DNA from: Pseudomonas fluorescens
GTDB taxonomy: Bacteria > Pseudomonadota > Gammaproteobacteria > Pseudomonadales > Pseudomonadaceae
NCBI RefSeq assembly: GCF_900215245.1
Contig: NZ_LT907842.1
Location: 558,001-622,000 of the forward strand
Direction of reading: 5' to 3'
Length of the DNA stretch: 64,000 bases
Shown: positions 1 to 9,455 of the stretch, one piece after another
Layout: each line of letters begins with the position of its first letter
Position numbering within the stretch: the first letter of the stretch is position 1
Position numbers and translations under genes: made by a program
The notes under the pieces: model-generated
What the model was told of the DNA's origin: nothing
The model's input: only the letters and a program-made list of their open reading frames with translations
Database searches by the model: none

Positions 1-228
1 CCTCGCACTGCGCAGCGAGCTAAGTAGCGATGCCGTTGTGCAAAGCGATTTCGCGCTGCTCTGCTCAATTCCGCTGCGCGACGGGTGCGATGTGCTGGAC
101 GTCATAGGGCGGCGGATGGATACGCCGAGCTCGTGATACAAGAACGGGTGTGTAACGGCATGCGCACAACGCGGCGGAACACGGGCACCGGCATTGACGG
201 CGGGTGCTCATGCTAAAGAGCTAGCCCA
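1..228. other. Intergenic stretch at the left edge; nothing recognised
   Basis: These bases lie downstream of the minus-strand diguanylate cyclase. I see no convincing coding frame, tRNA or strong terminator. The neighbouring gene on the left is outside the window. Confidence 0.5.
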
Positions 229-1788
229 TCAAGGCTGCTCAGCCACCACGCAATTGCGCCCGTTTTGCTTGGCCTGGTACAACAGCTGGTCAGCCCGTTC
301 AAGCACCACCGCAATCGAATCGGCGCCGGGGTGCCATAGCGCGACGCCCAGCGAAACCGTCAGGTGCCCGACCGTTTCGATGGCCGCTGCGTCGATTGAA
401 GCACGCAGTCGCTCGGCAACATCGATGGCCGCCTGAAGCGAACTATTGGGCAATAACAACACGAATTCCTCGCCACCAACCCTGCAGGGCAAGTCGTTAG
501 ACCGTGAGTTCTGTTGCATGAGCTGCGCGATCGCCCTCAGGGTTTCATCACCTGCCGCGTGGCCGAAAGTGTCGTTCACACGTTTGAAGTGGTCGATGTC
601 CATGGAAACAACGGCGAACGCTTTTTCAGCGTCCTCCCAACGCGCCAGGACATCCTGCATCGCTCGGCGGTTGGCGAGCCCTGTCAGCGCATCGGTTTGC
701 GCTTGCTGATTGAGCTTGCCGATTTTCTCTTGCAGCAGGGTGGCGCCGAGCAACAGTGCTCTGCGAATCTGCCAGCTTTCGAAATAACGCGCCGGGACTG
801 CGCTGATGCGTTCGTAGCTGTCGGGTGTGTCCAGCCGTTTAGCGCACTCGGCAAGCCTGGACAGTGGCGCCGAGATCCTTGCGCCCAGCCACCAGATCAA
901 GATGATGCCGAACAGCGCCAGCGGCGCTATACCCTGCATGACTTTGGCCATGGTGTGCTGCAGGACGGCCTGGATGTTTTCCAGTGGCTGTTGCGAAATC
1001 ACTCCCCAACCACTGCTGGGCACCTTGGCGAAGCCCGCGAGCATTTCCACGCCATTGGCATCCGTCGCCTGTAAAGTACCGGCGTCCTGACTGAGCGCTG
1101 CATCGGCGATCAACCCCGTTCCCGTGACGCTGCCTATCTGCGCGGGATCGGTGTGATAGAGCACCCGGCGGGCGCTGTCGATAAGATAGACATGCGCGCC
1201 ATCCTTACGCACATTGGTATCCATCAGCGCCTGCAGTGTATTTCTCTGCTCAAGCCGGACACTGCCGCCTATCAGGCCCAGGTATTCGCCTTTCGCGTCG
1301 AATATGGGCTGGGAAATGAACACCACCAGATTGCCGGAGAGGGACCTGAACGCATTGCTGATTCTTGGCACACGAAGGCTGAGCGGCTCCTTGTGTTGCA
1401 GCGTGCGCCCATCGAGATGGAGGCTTTGCGGGGCTGAGGCAATGATTGATCCGCCCGCGTCGGCGATCAGCACGGAGTTGAAACTGGCGTCCTGGCCAAA
1501 CAGTCGATCGGCCTCCTCGGCCAAATAGCGCTTATCGTCAAACGCCTTACCAATGAGCACGGAGCCAAACTTTAACTTGTCCAGGTCCGAGTCAAGCACC
1601 TGCTCCACACTCAGCGCGATCCGAGCGGCGTAGGCCTTGTTCACCTCCAGGGCATTCTCAATCAACTCCTGCTTCTGAATCTTGAACGTCACCCAGAAAC
1701 TGTTGACCAATGTTGCAAAGGCAGAGAGCAGCACAAAGATAAGAATCAGCGTGCGAAGGTTGAGCTTAGGCTTCGGTCGAGTGGTCAT
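229..1788 (-). CDS. Membrane-bound diguanylate cyclase with periplasmic sensor (Cache-like) region and GGDEF domain
   Basis: Predicted to make cyclic-di-GMP from two GTP at the inner membrane. The 519-residue protein has an N-terminal membrane segment (about residues 13-32), a roughly 240-residue periplasmic region that looks like a double Cache sensor, a second membrane segment near residues 290-305, a short HAMP-like linker and a C-terminal GGDEF domain. The active-site motif is intact (GGEEF, residues 438-442), and an RxxD product-inhibition site (RSND, 429-432) lies five residues upstream at the canonical spacing. The enzyme should therefore be active and feedback-inhibited. No EAL domain is present. 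The ligand sensed is unknown. The gene stands alone, between the left edge and tRNA-Ser. Confidence 0.93.
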   Translation of the reverse strand: MTTRPKPKLNLRTLILIFVLLSAFATLVNSFWVTFKIQKQELIENALEVNKAYAARIALSVEQVLDSDLDKLKFGSVLIGKAFDDKRYLAEEADRLFGQDASFNSVLIADAGGSIIASAPQSLHLDGRTLQHKEPLSLRVPRISNAFRSLSGNLVVFISQPIFDAKGEYLGLIGGSVRLEQRNTLQALMDTNVRKDGAHVYLIDSARRVLYHTDPAQIGSVTGTGLIADAALSQDAGTLQATDANGVEMLAGFAKVPSSGWGVISQQPLENIQAVLQHTMAKVMQGIAPLALFGIILIWWLGARISAPLSRLAECAKRLDTPDSYERISAVPARYFESWQIRRALLLGATLLQEKIGKLNQQAQTDALTGLANRRAMQDVLARWEDAEKAFAVVSMDIDHFKRVNDTFGHAAGDETLRAIAQLMQQNSRSNDLPCRVGGEEFVLLLPNSSLQAAIDVAERLRASIDAAAIETVGHLTVSLGVALWHPGADSIAVVLERADQLLYQAKQNGRNCVVAEQP

Positions 1789-1992
1789 TGTTGAACTATC
1801 CGGGTGTGCGGGAGAAAGACAAACGATTTCACCCTTGGTATCGCATCCTGGCCGAAAGCAGCCGCTGCCGCCGGCTTGGAGGCCCGCCAGCCAATTCTGA
1901 ACGCACTGAGCCGATGTGTCTGAGAGTCGACGCTATAAAACACCGTCAGTCCCAGATTGGACCTATATGGCCTTTTTTCAGACGCCAGAAAC

Positions 1993-2033
1993 CACAAACC
2001 CCCGACTTTCACTAGGAAAATCAGGGGTTTGTG
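1993..2033 (-). terminator. Hairpin downstream of tRNA-Ser
   Basis: A perfect 10-bp inverted repeat (CACAAACCCC at 1993-2002 and GGGGTTTGTG at 2024-2033) lies just 3' of the minus-strand tRNA gene. The minus-strand sequence after it is T-rich. It probably ends tRNA transcription. Confidence 0.6.
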
Positions 2034-2044
2034 TTTGTAGAATG

Positions 2045-2134
2045 TGGCGGTGAAGGAGAGATTCGAACTCTCGATACAATTTCTTGTATACACACTTTCC
2101 AGGCGTGCTCCTTAAGCCACTCGGACACTTCACC
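2045..2134 (-). tRNA. tRNA-Ser (anticodon GGA)
   Basis: On the minus strand the 90-nt gene begins GGTGAAG and ends CTTCACC, then G and an encoded CCA. The 7-bp acceptor stem pairs perfectly. The T-arm contains GTTCGAATC. The anticodon loop reads CTGGAAA, giving anticodon GGA, which reads UCC/UCU serine codons. A long variable arm is present, as expected for a class II serine tRNA. Confidence 0.97.
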
Positions 2135-2469
2135 GTATCTCGTCAAACCAGTTCAGTCTGTCGAGGCGCGCTAATGTAGTCGAAAGCCTTTCTGATGGCA
2201 AAGGTTTTTTTCAGAATTTTCATGCGGTTAGGCGGTTATGCCGTTACCTGCCCGGCGAGGGCGGTGATTCTGCCATTCTCGGGCACCGCCGGCATGCGCT
2301 TGGGACGGCTGCTGCGCCCTGCCCTAGGCCGTCTAACCTAGGGGATGCGGGAAAAGTCTGACTGAGTAGTCAGTCACGGCGCTTTACCGGGGCGGGCGTG
2401 GTGGGTAACGTCTGCGCATGCTCTTCTATAAACAGCCTATCTATAACAAGTCCTACAAGGAACCGCGTC
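2135..2469. other. Intergenic region upstream of the crotonase gene, with inverted repeats
   Basis: This 335-bp gap separates the 5' end of tRNA-Ser from the plus-strand crotonase gene and should hold both promoters. It contains a 7-bp perfect inverted repeat with an 8-bp spacer (CCCTAGG 2322-2328, CCTAGGG 2337-2343). A 6-bp repeat with a 4-base loop (CTGACT/AGTCAG, 2358-2373) follows. Either could be an operator. TATAAA- and TATAAC-like boxes at about 2428-2450 could be the crotonase -10. No gene is seen. Confidence 0.45.
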
Positions 2470-3162
2470 ATGAGTGAGTTGATTGCCTACCACCTCGAAG
2501 ACGGTATCGCGACCCTGACCTTGAGCAACGGCAAGGTGAATGCCATTTCTCCGGCGGTGGTCAGTGAGTTTAATGCGGCACTGGATCAGGCCGAGAAAGA
2601 TCGGGCGGTGGTGATCATCACCGGGACGCCGGGGATTCTGTCGGGCGGTTATGATTTGAAGGTGATGACGGCCGGGCCGAAAGAGGCTATTGGCCTGGTG
2701 ACATCGGGCTCGACGTTGGCGCGTCGCCTGTTGTCGCACCCGTTCCCCGTCATCGTCGCCTGCCCAGGGCATGCGGTGGCCAAAGGTGCGTTCCTGCTGT
2801 TGTCGGCAGATTATCGGATTGGTGTGGACGGCCCGTTCAGCATTGGCCTGAACGAAGTGGCGATCGGCATGACCATGCACCATGCCGGTATCGAGCTGGC
2901 GCGGGACCGGCTGCGCAAGTCGGCGTTTCATCGTTCGGTGATCAATGCCGAGATGTTTGACCCGCAGGGCGCACTGCAAGCGGGCTTCCTGGATAAGGTG
3001 GTCGCACCGGAAGAATTGCACGCGGCGGCCCTGGAAGCGGCCCGCCAATTGAAGAAGATCAATATGAACGCCCACAAGCACACCAAGCTGAAGGTGCGTA
3101 AAGCACTGCTGGAAGCATTGGATGATGCAATCATCCAGGATCAGGGCCATATCCTGAGCTAA
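2470..3162 (+). CDS. Crotonase / enoyl-CoA hydratase family protein
   Basis: A 230-residue single-domain crotonase-fold protein, predicted to act on a CoA thioester (hydratase or isomerase) in the cytoplasm. The start is the ATG at 2470 preceded by an AAGGA ribosome binding site. The open frame continues upstream but that part does not resemble the family. Oxyanion-hole regions are recognisable around GGYDLK (near residue 59) and GHAVAKGAF (near residue 100). The usual paired catalytic glutamates are not obvious, so the exact reaction cannot be assigned. It is monocistronic, followed by a clear terminator. A general enoyl-CoA hydratase label is safe; the substrate is unknown. Confidence 0.9.
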   Translation: MSELIAYHLEDGIATLTLSNGKVNAISPAVVSEFNAALDQAEKDRAVVIITGTPGILSGGYDLKVMTAGPKEAIGLVTSGSTLARRLLSHPFPVIVACPGHAVAKGAFLLLSADYRIGVDGPFSIGLNEVAIGMTMHHAGIELARDRLRKSAFHRSVINAEMFDPQGALQAGFLDKVVAPEELHAAALEAARQLKKINMNAHKHTKLKVRKALLEALDDAIIQDQGHILS

Positions 3163-3184
3163 CACCCCGCAGCGGCAACGCCTG

Positions 3185-3212
3185 AGCCCGACCTTGAGTC
3201 GGGCTTTTTCTT
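3185..3212 (+). terminator. Rho-independent terminator of the crotonase gene
   Basis: An 8-bp perfect stem (AGCCCGAC 3185-3192, GTCGGGCT 3198-3205) with a 5-base loop is followed by a T-rich tract, 23 bp after the stop codon. Confidence 0.9.
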
Positions 3213-3375
3213 ACCGATAAATCCGAAACCTCGTTAGCCGCTCTAGTCAGGCCTTGTCGGCTTACCTTGAAACATGTGCTTAAACATCGCCTAACTCCTA
3301 CGTCTGTAGGGGCAATTGCCGAATACAGTGCACATCCGTACACTGCGCCACCTTTTGTCCCGATGGGCCGTGTCG

Positions 3376-4122
3376 ATGCTCTTTCTGTTACGTATGTTGT
3401 TGATGGGCCTGCACTTTATGGTTGCCGGTGTGCTGGGCGTGCTGCTGGGCATTTGTCGGCCGTTCAATCCCGACAACAGTCGCTTGTGCGCGTGCCTCTA
3501 TGCGCTGCCCGCCATGTGGATATTGCGTTTAAACGTGAAGACGGATGTCGACTCTCTGCGCAACAAGCCCGGTACGTGCGTGATCATCGCCAACCACCAG
3601 TCCAACTATGACCTGTTTGTGTTGGGTAATGTGGTGCCTTACCGCACGGTGTGCATCGCCAAGAAAAGCCTGAAATGGGTGCCGCTGTTCGGCCAGTTGT
3701 TCTGGCTGGCAGGCAATGTGCTGATCGACCGTGGCAACGCGCACAAGGCGCGCCGCGCGATGCTCACGACCACGCACACCTTGCAGCATCAGGACACGTC
3801 GATCTGGGTGTTCCCGGAAGGCACGCGCAACCTGGGCAAAGGCCTGTTGCCGTTCAAGAAGGGCGCGTTCCATATGGCAATCGCGGCAGGTGTGCCGATC
3901 GTCCAGGTGTGTGTCAGCAATTACGTCACCCATATGCAACTTAATCAGTGGAACAGCGGTGATGTGCTCATACGCTCGTTGCCACCGATTCCTACCGCAG
4001 GCCTGACTTCGGATGACATCCCTCAATTGATGCAGGCCTGTCAGACGCAGATGGATGAATGCATTGCCGCGATGGACCGTGAGCTGCAAAGTGCCGCAAC
4101 AATCGAACTCGCTTCCAGCTAA
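3376..4122 (+). CDS. 1-acyl-sn-glycerol-3-phosphate acyltransferase (PlsC-like)
   Basis: Predicted to transfer an acyl chain to lysophosphatidic acid at the inner membrane, making phosphatidic acid. The 248-residue protein starts with a hydrophobic membrane anchor. It carries both hallmark blocks of the PlsC/LPLAT family: an NHQSNYD block (the H-x4-D catalytic pair, about residue 73) and FPEGTRN (about residue 151). I chose the ATG at 3376 because it begins directly at the hydrophobic segment. A longer frame from a TTG at 3316 exists, so the start is uncertain. It is followed 42 bp later by the CorA-like gene and may share its transcript. Pseudomonas has several PlsC paralogues; which this is cannot be told here. 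Confidence 0.9.
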   Translation: MLFLLRMLLMGLHFMVAGVLGVLLGICRPFNPDNSRLCACLYALPAMWILRLNVKTDVDSLRNKPGTCVIIANHQSNYDLFVLGNVVPYRTVCIAKKSLKWVPLFGQLFWLAGNVLIDRGNAHKARRAMLTTTHTLQHQDTSIWVFPEGTRNLGKGLLPFKKGAFHMAIAAGVPIVQVCVSNYVTHMQLNQWNSGDVLIRSLPPIPTAGLTSDDIPQLMQACQTQMDECIAAMDRELQSAATIELASS

Positions 4123-4164
4123 GCTGCCCAACACCTGTCCTCCTAACAAGAAGCGATCTGCACC

Positions 4165-5136
4165 ATGGGTAGAGTTGTTGCGGCCGCCGTTTACAGCGGC
4201 GGAAAGAAAGTCACCGATATTACCCTCGATGAGGGCGCGGCCTGGGCCGCCAAACCCGACCATTTTGTCTGGATCGGCCTGGAAGAGCCCAACGCCCATG
4301 AACTGGCCAACCTGCAACGCCAGTTCAACCTGCATGAACTGGCCATTGAAGACGCCCTGGAAAAACACAGCCGACCGAAGCTGGAAACCTTCGGCGATGC
4401 GCTGTTTATCGTGACCTACTCACCGGTGCGCGAGAACGGCAAGCTGGTGTTTATCGAAACTCATATTTTCGCCGGTAACGGCTACATCATTACCGCACGC
4501 AACGGCCACTCAGCGTCGTACGGCTATGTGCGCCAGCGCTGTGAGGCGCGGCCGCTGTTACTGGAGCATGGGGAAGATTTCGTACTCTATGCGCTGCTGG
4601 ACTTCGTCACCGAAAACTACCAGCCGGTGAGCGAGGCGATCCATGCCGAGATCGATGAGCTGGAACGCAACGTGTTGTGCAATTCCCTGAGTGAAACCGA
4701 TATCCACAACCTCCACGGCCTGCGTCGTGACGTGCTGCGGCTCAAGCGTTATGTGGCGCCGATGGTCGAAATCAGCCAGGAATTGCAAAAACTGAGCTTC
4801 CCGTTTATCGACAAAAACATGCGCCCCTACTTCCGTGACGTGCAGATCCACGTGACGCGGCAGATGGAAGACCTGACCACCCTTCGCGATATCGCCAGCC
4901 AGACCATTGAGATCGGTGTGTTGCTGGAGGCCTCACGTCAAAGCGTGGTGCAACGCAAATTCGCCGCGTGGGCGGCGATTCTGGCATTCCCCACCGCAGT
5001 GGCGGGGATTTATGGGATGAACTTCCAGAACATGCCCGAGCTGCAATGGCACTACGGCTATTTTGCGGTGCTCGGGTTTATTGCGGCAGGCTGCACCGGT
5101 TTGTGGGCGAGCTTCAAACGTTCGGGCTGGCTTTAA
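4165..5136 (+). CDS. CorA family magnesium/divalent cation (or zinc) transporter
   Basis: The 323-residue protein has a long cytoplasmic N-terminal domain rich in charged helices and two C-terminal membrane segments. The signature GMN tripeptide of the CorA/ZntB superfamily is at residues 284-286, at the end of the first membrane helix. This predicts a homopentameric cation channel in the inner membrane. Family members carry Mg2+, Co2+ or Zn2+, and sequence reading alone cannot decide which. The ATG at 4165 has an AAGAAG ribosome binding site. The stop codon overlaps the stop of the convergent amidotransferase gene by 3 bp, leaving no room for a conventional terminator. Confidence 0.92.
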   Translation: MGRVVAAAVYSGGKKVTDITLDEGAAWAAKPDHFVWIGLEEPNAHELANLQRQFNLHELAIEDALEKHSRPKLETFGDALFIVTYSPVRENGKLVFIETHIFAGNGYIITARNGHSASYGYVRQRCEARPLLLEHGEDFVLYALLDFVTENYQPVSEAIHAEIDELERNVLCNSLSETDIHNLHGLRRDVLRLKRYVAPMVEISQELQKLSFPFIDKNMRPYFRDVQIHVTRQMEDLTTLRDIASQTIEIGVLLEASRQSVVQRKFAAWAAILAFPTAVAGIYGMNFQNMPELQWHYGYFAVLGFIAAGCTGLWASFKRSGWL

Positions 5137-5858
5137 ACCGCCGCCTCTGGCTTGTGCGCGACAAAGCGCATCATCCATTCCGCCACGGTGGCACCGTGGT
5201 GGTCGCGCTCCAGGCTTGCCACGCCGTGGGTATAGACCTTTTCCCCCAGAGTTGTCTGAAGAATCTCCAGCAACTCGCGGGAATAATCGTGGATGAATTC
5301 CGGGTGGCCCTGGAAGCACAGCACCTGGTCTTCGATGTGATACGCCGCATACGGGCAAAAATCGCTGGACGCTATGACCGTGGCGTTTTCCGGCAGGCGG
5401 GTCACTTGATCCTGATGACTGATCAGCAAGGTCAGTTCTTCCACCACCGGGCTCATCCATGGCGCCTTGGCATTCAGCGTGTAGTCGTGGATGCCCATGC
5501 CCCAGCCTTTGCTGGCGCGTTCAGTCTTGCCGCCCAACAGCAGCGCCAATAACTGGTGACCGAAACACACGCCCAGCAACTTGTCGCCGCGCGCATAGCG
5601 GTCGAGCAAGTAGGTTTTAAGGGTCTGGATCCATGGGTCGGTGCCGAAGGAATCGGCCTTGCTGCCGGTGATCAGGTAGGCGTCGAACACCTCATCATCT
5701 GACGGGTATTGGCCCTGGACGACGTTGTAGATGACAAATTCGGCGGCTATCGGTTGCTTGGAGAACAGGCGTTTGAACATCTGCCCGTACCCTTGGTACT
5801 GATCGATCAAGCCTGGACGCAGGATATCGGTTTCCAGGATACAGACGCGTAGCGACAT
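5133..5858 (-). CDS. Class I glutamine amidotransferase (GMP synthase-like domain)
   Basis: A stand-alone 241-residue amidotransferase domain. It shows the nucleophile elbow GVCFGHQ (Cys near residue 92) and the GHPEF block that supplies the catalytic His-Glu pair. Such proteins hydrolyse glutamine or, in the gamma-Glu hydrolase subgroup, gamma-glutamyl amides. No synthetase partner is nearby, so the acceptor is unknown. The start is the ATG at 5858, which begins the conserved beta strand (SLRVCILETD); the open frame continues upstream without family similarity. The gene is convergent with the CorA-like gene, with overlapping stop codons. Confidence 0.9.
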   Translation of the reverse strand: MSLRVCILETDILRPGLIDQYQGYGQMFKRLFSKQPIAAEFVIYNVVQGQYPSDDEVFDAYLITGSKADSFGTDPWIQTLKTYLLDRYARGDKLLGVCFGHQLLALLLGGKTERASKGWGMGIHDYTLNAKAPWMSPVVEELTLLISHQDQVTRLPENATVIASSDFCPYAAYHIEDQVLCFQGHPEFIHDYSRELLEILQTTLGEKVYTHGVASLERDHHGATVAEWMMRFVAHKPEAAV

Positions 5859-5974
5859 AAAAATACCTGACACGGTGATGGGAATAATGCACACCCCAGC
5901 CTGCCCTGAAATACCCCTGCAAAGCAAGTCCCACCATGGGCCTACCCGCAGGAGCGACGGTGCGCCGATTCAAC

Positions 5975-6050
5975 GTGCCCGCGATGGCGTCATATCAGCC
6001 AACATTTGCAGTGGCAGACATACCGCTATCGCGGGCAAGCCCGCTCCCAT
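5975..6050. repeat. Degenerate REP pair (REPIN remnant)
   Basis: Inverted arms GCCCGCGATGGCG and CGCTATCGCGGGCAAGCCCGCTCCCA flank about 30 bp between the amidotransferase gene and the FadB-like gene. The right half is a well-preserved REP; the left half is degenerate. Confidence 0.7.
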
Positions 6051-6085
6051 GAGGGTTCTCTATTGCCCAACATATTGCGTTTCGA

Positions 6086-8233
6086 TCAGGCGAATATTGC
6101 GCCCTGGGCAGCTTTTTCCAGTAGCAGAGCCGGCGGCGAGAACCGCTCGCCATACTGCTCAGCCAGGTAGCGCGCGCGGGCGATAAAGTCGTTGAGCCCG
6201 TACTGGTTGATAAACTGCAGCGCGCCGCCACTCCACGCGGCAAAGCCAATGCCGAAGATCGAGCCCACGTTGGCGTCAGCCGTCGACATCAACACGCCCT
6301 CCTCCACACACCGCACGGTTTCAATCGCCTGGATAAACAGCAAACGGTCGCGCACATCCTGTGGCGAAATCTGTTTGCCGGGCTGTTCGAAGCGCCCTTT
6401 CAACTCGGGCCACAGGTGTTTCTGCCCGCCTGCGGGGTAATCGTAGAAACCGCCCCCGGCCGCCTTGCCCGCACGCTTGTATTCATTCACCAACAGATCG
6501 ATCACCCGCGTCGCCGGATGCGTCGGCACCTCCCGACCTTCCGCCTGCAGATCCTTCGCAGTCTGCTGTCGGATATGACTCATCAGGCTAAGCGACACTT
6601 CATCCGACACCGCCAACGGCCCCACCGGCATCCCGGCCTTGCGCGCTTCGGTCTCGATCATCGGCGCGGCCACGCCTTCGCCTAACATCGCAATGCCTTC
6701 GTTGGTAAAGGTGCCGAACACCCGTGAGGTGAAGAAGCCACGACTGTCGTTGACCACAATCGGGGTTTTCTTGATTTGCAGTACGAAGTCGAAACCTCGT
6801 GCCAGGGTTTCGTCGCTGGTCAGGGCGCCCTTGATGATTTCCACCAGCGGCATCTTGTCGACAGGGCTGAAGAAATGCAGGCCGATAAACTTGCCTTGAT
6901 CGGGCACCGCGTTGGCCAGGCCGCTGATGGGCAGCGTCGAGGTGTTGGAGGCAATCACCGCGTCGGCACCGACCACGTTTTGCGCAGCCGCCGACACCTT
7001 GGCTTTGAGTTCACGGTCTTCGAAGACCGCTTCGATGATCAGGTCGCAGCCAGCCAGGTCGGCGTCATCCTGCGTAGGATGAATCCGTGCCAGGGTGCTT
7101 TCGCGCTGTTCGGCCGTCAGTTGCCCACGGCTGACCTTCTTGTCCAGCAGCGCGGCCGAATGGGCCTTGCCCTTCTCGGCGGCTGCCAGGTTGACGTCCT
7201 TGAGCACCACCTCGATGCCCGCACAGGCACTGACATACGCGATGCCCGCCCCCATCATCCCCGCGCCAAGCACGCCGACTTTACGTGTGAGGTAAGGCGC
7301 GAAGCCGTGTGGGCGTGAGCTGCCGGCGTTGATTTCATTGAGCTGGAACCAGAAGGTGCCGATCATGTTTTTCGCCACCTGCCCGGTGACCAGCTCGGTG
7401 AAGTAGCGCGTTTCAATCAGGTGCGCCGTGTCGAAATCCACCTGGGCGCCTTCCACGGCGGCACACAGGATCTTCTCCGGCGCCGGGAAGCAGCCATGGG
7501 TTTTACTGCGCAAAATCGACGGCGCAATCGCCAGCATCTGCGCCACTTTGGGGTTCGACGGCGTGCCGCCGGGGAGCTGATAGCCGTGGGTGTCCCACGG
7601 CTGCCTGGCCTCAGGGTGGGCGAGAATCCAGGCGCGGGACTTGGCCAGCAGGTCTTCGCGGTCCGCCGCCAACTCATTGATCAAGCCCGCTTGCAACGCC
7701 TGCCGCGCACGGACTTTTTTACCTTCGAGCAAATACGGCAAGGCTTTTTCCAGCCCCAGCATGCGCACCATGCGGACCACCCCGCCGCCGCCCGGCAACA
7801 GGCCCAGGGTGACTTCCGGCAAGCCGAGCTGCACCGACTGGTCGTCCAGCGCGACGCGGTAATGGCAGGCCAGGCAAATCTCCCAGCCGCCGCCCAACGC
7901 AGCGCCATTGATCGCGGCAACCACCGGTTTGCCGAGTGTTTCCAAGCGGCGCAATTGCGCCTTTAACACCCACACACCGGCGTAGAAATCCTTGGCGTGC
8001 GCTTTGTCGACTTTGATCAATTCATTGAGATCACCCCCGGCAAAAAAGGTCTTCTTCGCCGAGGTAATGACCACACCGGCCAGCGTGTCCTTATCCGCTT
8101 CCAGGCGCGCGACAGTGGCTGCCATCGCCTCGCGGTACGCACCGTTCATGGTGTTGGCGCTCTGGCCAGGCATGTCGAGGGTCAGCACCACGATCTGGTC
8201 CTGGCCTTTTTCGTAACGAATGGCTTCGGTCAT
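6086..8233 (-). CDS. Multifunctional fatty acid oxidation enzyme, FadB/FadJ-like (enoyl-CoA hydratase + 3-hydroxyacyl-CoA dehydrogenase)
   Basis: A 715-residue two-module beta-oxidation enzyme that hydrates enoyl-CoA and oxidises 3-hydroxyacyl-CoA with NAD+. The N-terminal crotonase module has the NGAALGGGWE oxyanion region near residue 106. The NAD-binding Rossmann motif GAGMMGAG is near residue 320, followed by the FFSPVDKMPLVE block typical of hydroxyacyl-CoA dehydrogenases. The ATG at 8233 is chosen because upstream codons encode an arginine-rich shadow of the thiolase gene. It lies 16 bp downstream of the thiolase gene, so the pair forms a beta-oxidation operon. This is a FadB-type paralogue; length and order fit the acetyl-CoA acyltransferase/FadB-like pairs common in Pseudomonas. 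The chain-length preference is unknown. Confidence 0.94.
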   Translation of the reverse strand: MTEAIRYEKGQDQIVVLTLDMPGQSANTMNGAYREAMAATVARLEADKDTLAGVVITSAKKTFFAGGDLNELIKVDKAHAKDFYAGVWVLKAQLRRLETLGKPVVAAINGAALGGGWEICLACHYRVALDDQSVQLGLPEVTLGLLPGGGGVVRMVRMLGLEKALPYLLEGKKVRARQALQAGLINELAADREDLLAKSRAWILAHPEARQPWDTHGYQLPGGTPSNPKVAQMLAIAPSILRSKTHGCFPAPEKILCAAVEGAQVDFDTAHLIETRYFTELVTGQVAKNMIGTFWFQLNEINAGSSRPHGFAPYLTRKVGVLGAGMMGAGIAYVSACAGIEVVLKDVNLAAAEKGKAHSAALLDKKVSRGQLTAEQRESTLARIHPTQDDADLAGCDLIIEAVFEDRELKAKVSAAAQNVVGADAVIASNTSTLPISGLANAVPDQGKFIGLHFFSPVDKMPLVEIIKGALTSDETLARGFDFVLQIKKTPIVVNDSRGFFTSRVFGTFTNEGIAMLGEGVAAPMIETEARKAGMPVGPLAVSDEVSLSLMSHIRQQTAKDLQAEGREVPTHPATRVIDLLVNEYKRAGKAAGGGFYDYPAGGQKHLWPELKGRFEQPGKQISPQDVRDRLLFIQAIETVRCVEEGVLMSTADANVGSIFGIGFAAWSGGALQFINQYGLNDFIARARYLAEQYGERFSPPALLLEKAAQGAIFA

Positions 8234-8249
8234 GACGAATTCCTTGGGC

Positions 8250-9455
8250 TCAGAGGCGTTCAATAATAGTGGCGATGCCCATGCCACCGCCGACACACAG
8301 GGTCGCCAGGCCGTAGCGTTGCTGGCGCACGTGCAGCTCGTCGAGCAAGGTGCCAAGGATCGCGCAGCCTGTGGCGCCCAACGGGTGGCCCATGGCGATG
8401 GAGCCGCCATTGACGTTGACCCGCGCAGCATCGATGCCCATGTCCTTGATGAACTTGAGCACCACCGAGGCAAACGCTTCGTTGACTTCGAACAGGTCGA
8501 TGTCTTCCACGCGCAAACCGGCCTTGGCCAAGGCTTTGCGTGTAGCCGGCGCCGGGCCGGTGAGCATGATGGTCGGGTCGGTGCTGGTAACCGCCGTGGC
8601 GACAATCCGCGCCCGCGGTTGCAGGCCCAGTTCACGGCCTTTGGCCGCCGAGCCGATCAGCATCAGCGCCGCGCCATCGACAATGCCGGAGCTGTTGCCG
8701 GGTGTGTGTACGTGGTTGATGCGCTCCACATGGCTGTAGACCCGTAGCGCGGTGGCGTCGAAACCCATCTGCCCCATCATCTCGAAGCTCGGCTTGAGCT
8801 TGCCGAGGCCTTCGAGGGTGGAGTCGCCACGGATAAACTCGTCATGGTCCAGCAGTACGATGCCGTTCTGGTCCTGCACCGCAATCAGCGATTTGTTGAA
8901 AGAACCGTCTGCGCTCGCCCTGGCCGCTTTCTGCTGGGAATGTAGGGCGAAGGCGTCGACGTCCTCGCGAGTGAAGCCTTCCAGGGTCGCGATCAAATCC
9001 GCACCAATGCCCTGGGGCGTGAAGTGGCTGTGCATGTTGGTTTGCGGGTCGAGCACCCAGGCGCCGCCATCGCTGCCCATCGGCACGCGGGACATGGATT
9101 CGACGCCACCGACCACCACCAGGTCTTCAAAGCCGGAGCGCACTTTCATCGCGCCGAGGTTGACCGCTTCAAGGCCCGAAGCGCAGAAGCGGTTGATCTG
9201 TACACCGGCAACACTGACGTCCCAGTCGGCCACCAGTGCGGCGGTCTTGGCGATATCGGCCCCCTGGTCACCCACTGGGGTGACGCAGCCAAGGACGATG
9301 TCATCCACCTGGCGCGTGTCGAGATCGCTGCGCTGGGCGAGCGCGGTGAGCAAGCCCGCCACCAGGTTTACCGGTTTGACGCTGTGCAAGGCGCCGTCGG
9401 CCTTACCTTTGCCGCGCGGCGTGCGTATTGCATCAAAGATCAAAGCTTGGGTCAT
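8250..9455 (-). CDS. Acetyl-CoA C-acyltransferase (thiolase)
   Basis: The thiolytic partner of the downstream FadB-like enzyme, cleaving 3-ketoacyl-CoA to acetyl-CoA and a shortened acyl-CoA. The 401-residue protein has all thiolase signatures: acylated cysteine Cys91 in [10 protein letters not shown], the NEAFA block, the [14 protein letters not shown] histidine block near residue 350 and the C-terminal CVGGGMG cysteine. The start is the ATG at 9455, with a GAGGA ribosome binding site. It is the first gene of the operon, and a promoter is expected in the 390-bp gap upstream. A possible TTGAAA -35 with a TAAGGT -10 lies about 60 bp upstream. Confidence 0.95.
   Translation of the reverse strand: MTQALIFDAIRTPRGKGKADGALHSVKPVNLVAGLLTALAQRSDLDTRQVDDIVLGCVTPVGDQGADIAKTAALVADWDVSVAGVQINRFCASGLEAVNLGAMKVRSGFEDLVVVGGVESMSRVPMGSDGGAWVLDPQTNMHSHFTPQGIGADLIATLEGFTREDVDAFALHSQQKAARASADGSFNKSLIAVQDQNGIVLLDHDEFIRGDSTLEGLGKLKPSFEMMGQMGFDATALRVYSHVERINHVHTPGNSSGIVDGAALMLIGSAAKGRELGLQPRARIVATAVTSTDPTIMLTGPAPATRKALAKAGLRVEDIDLFEVNEAFASVVLKFIKDMGIDAARVNVNGGSIAMGHPLGATGCAILGTLLDELHVRQQRYGLATLCVGGGMGIATIIERL

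Noticed and set aside
8234..8635. N-terminal extension of the FadB-like protein by 134 codons
   Set aside because: The codons lie antiparallel in frame within the thiolase gene and give an Arg/Ser/Pro/Trp-rich sequence unlike any FadB.
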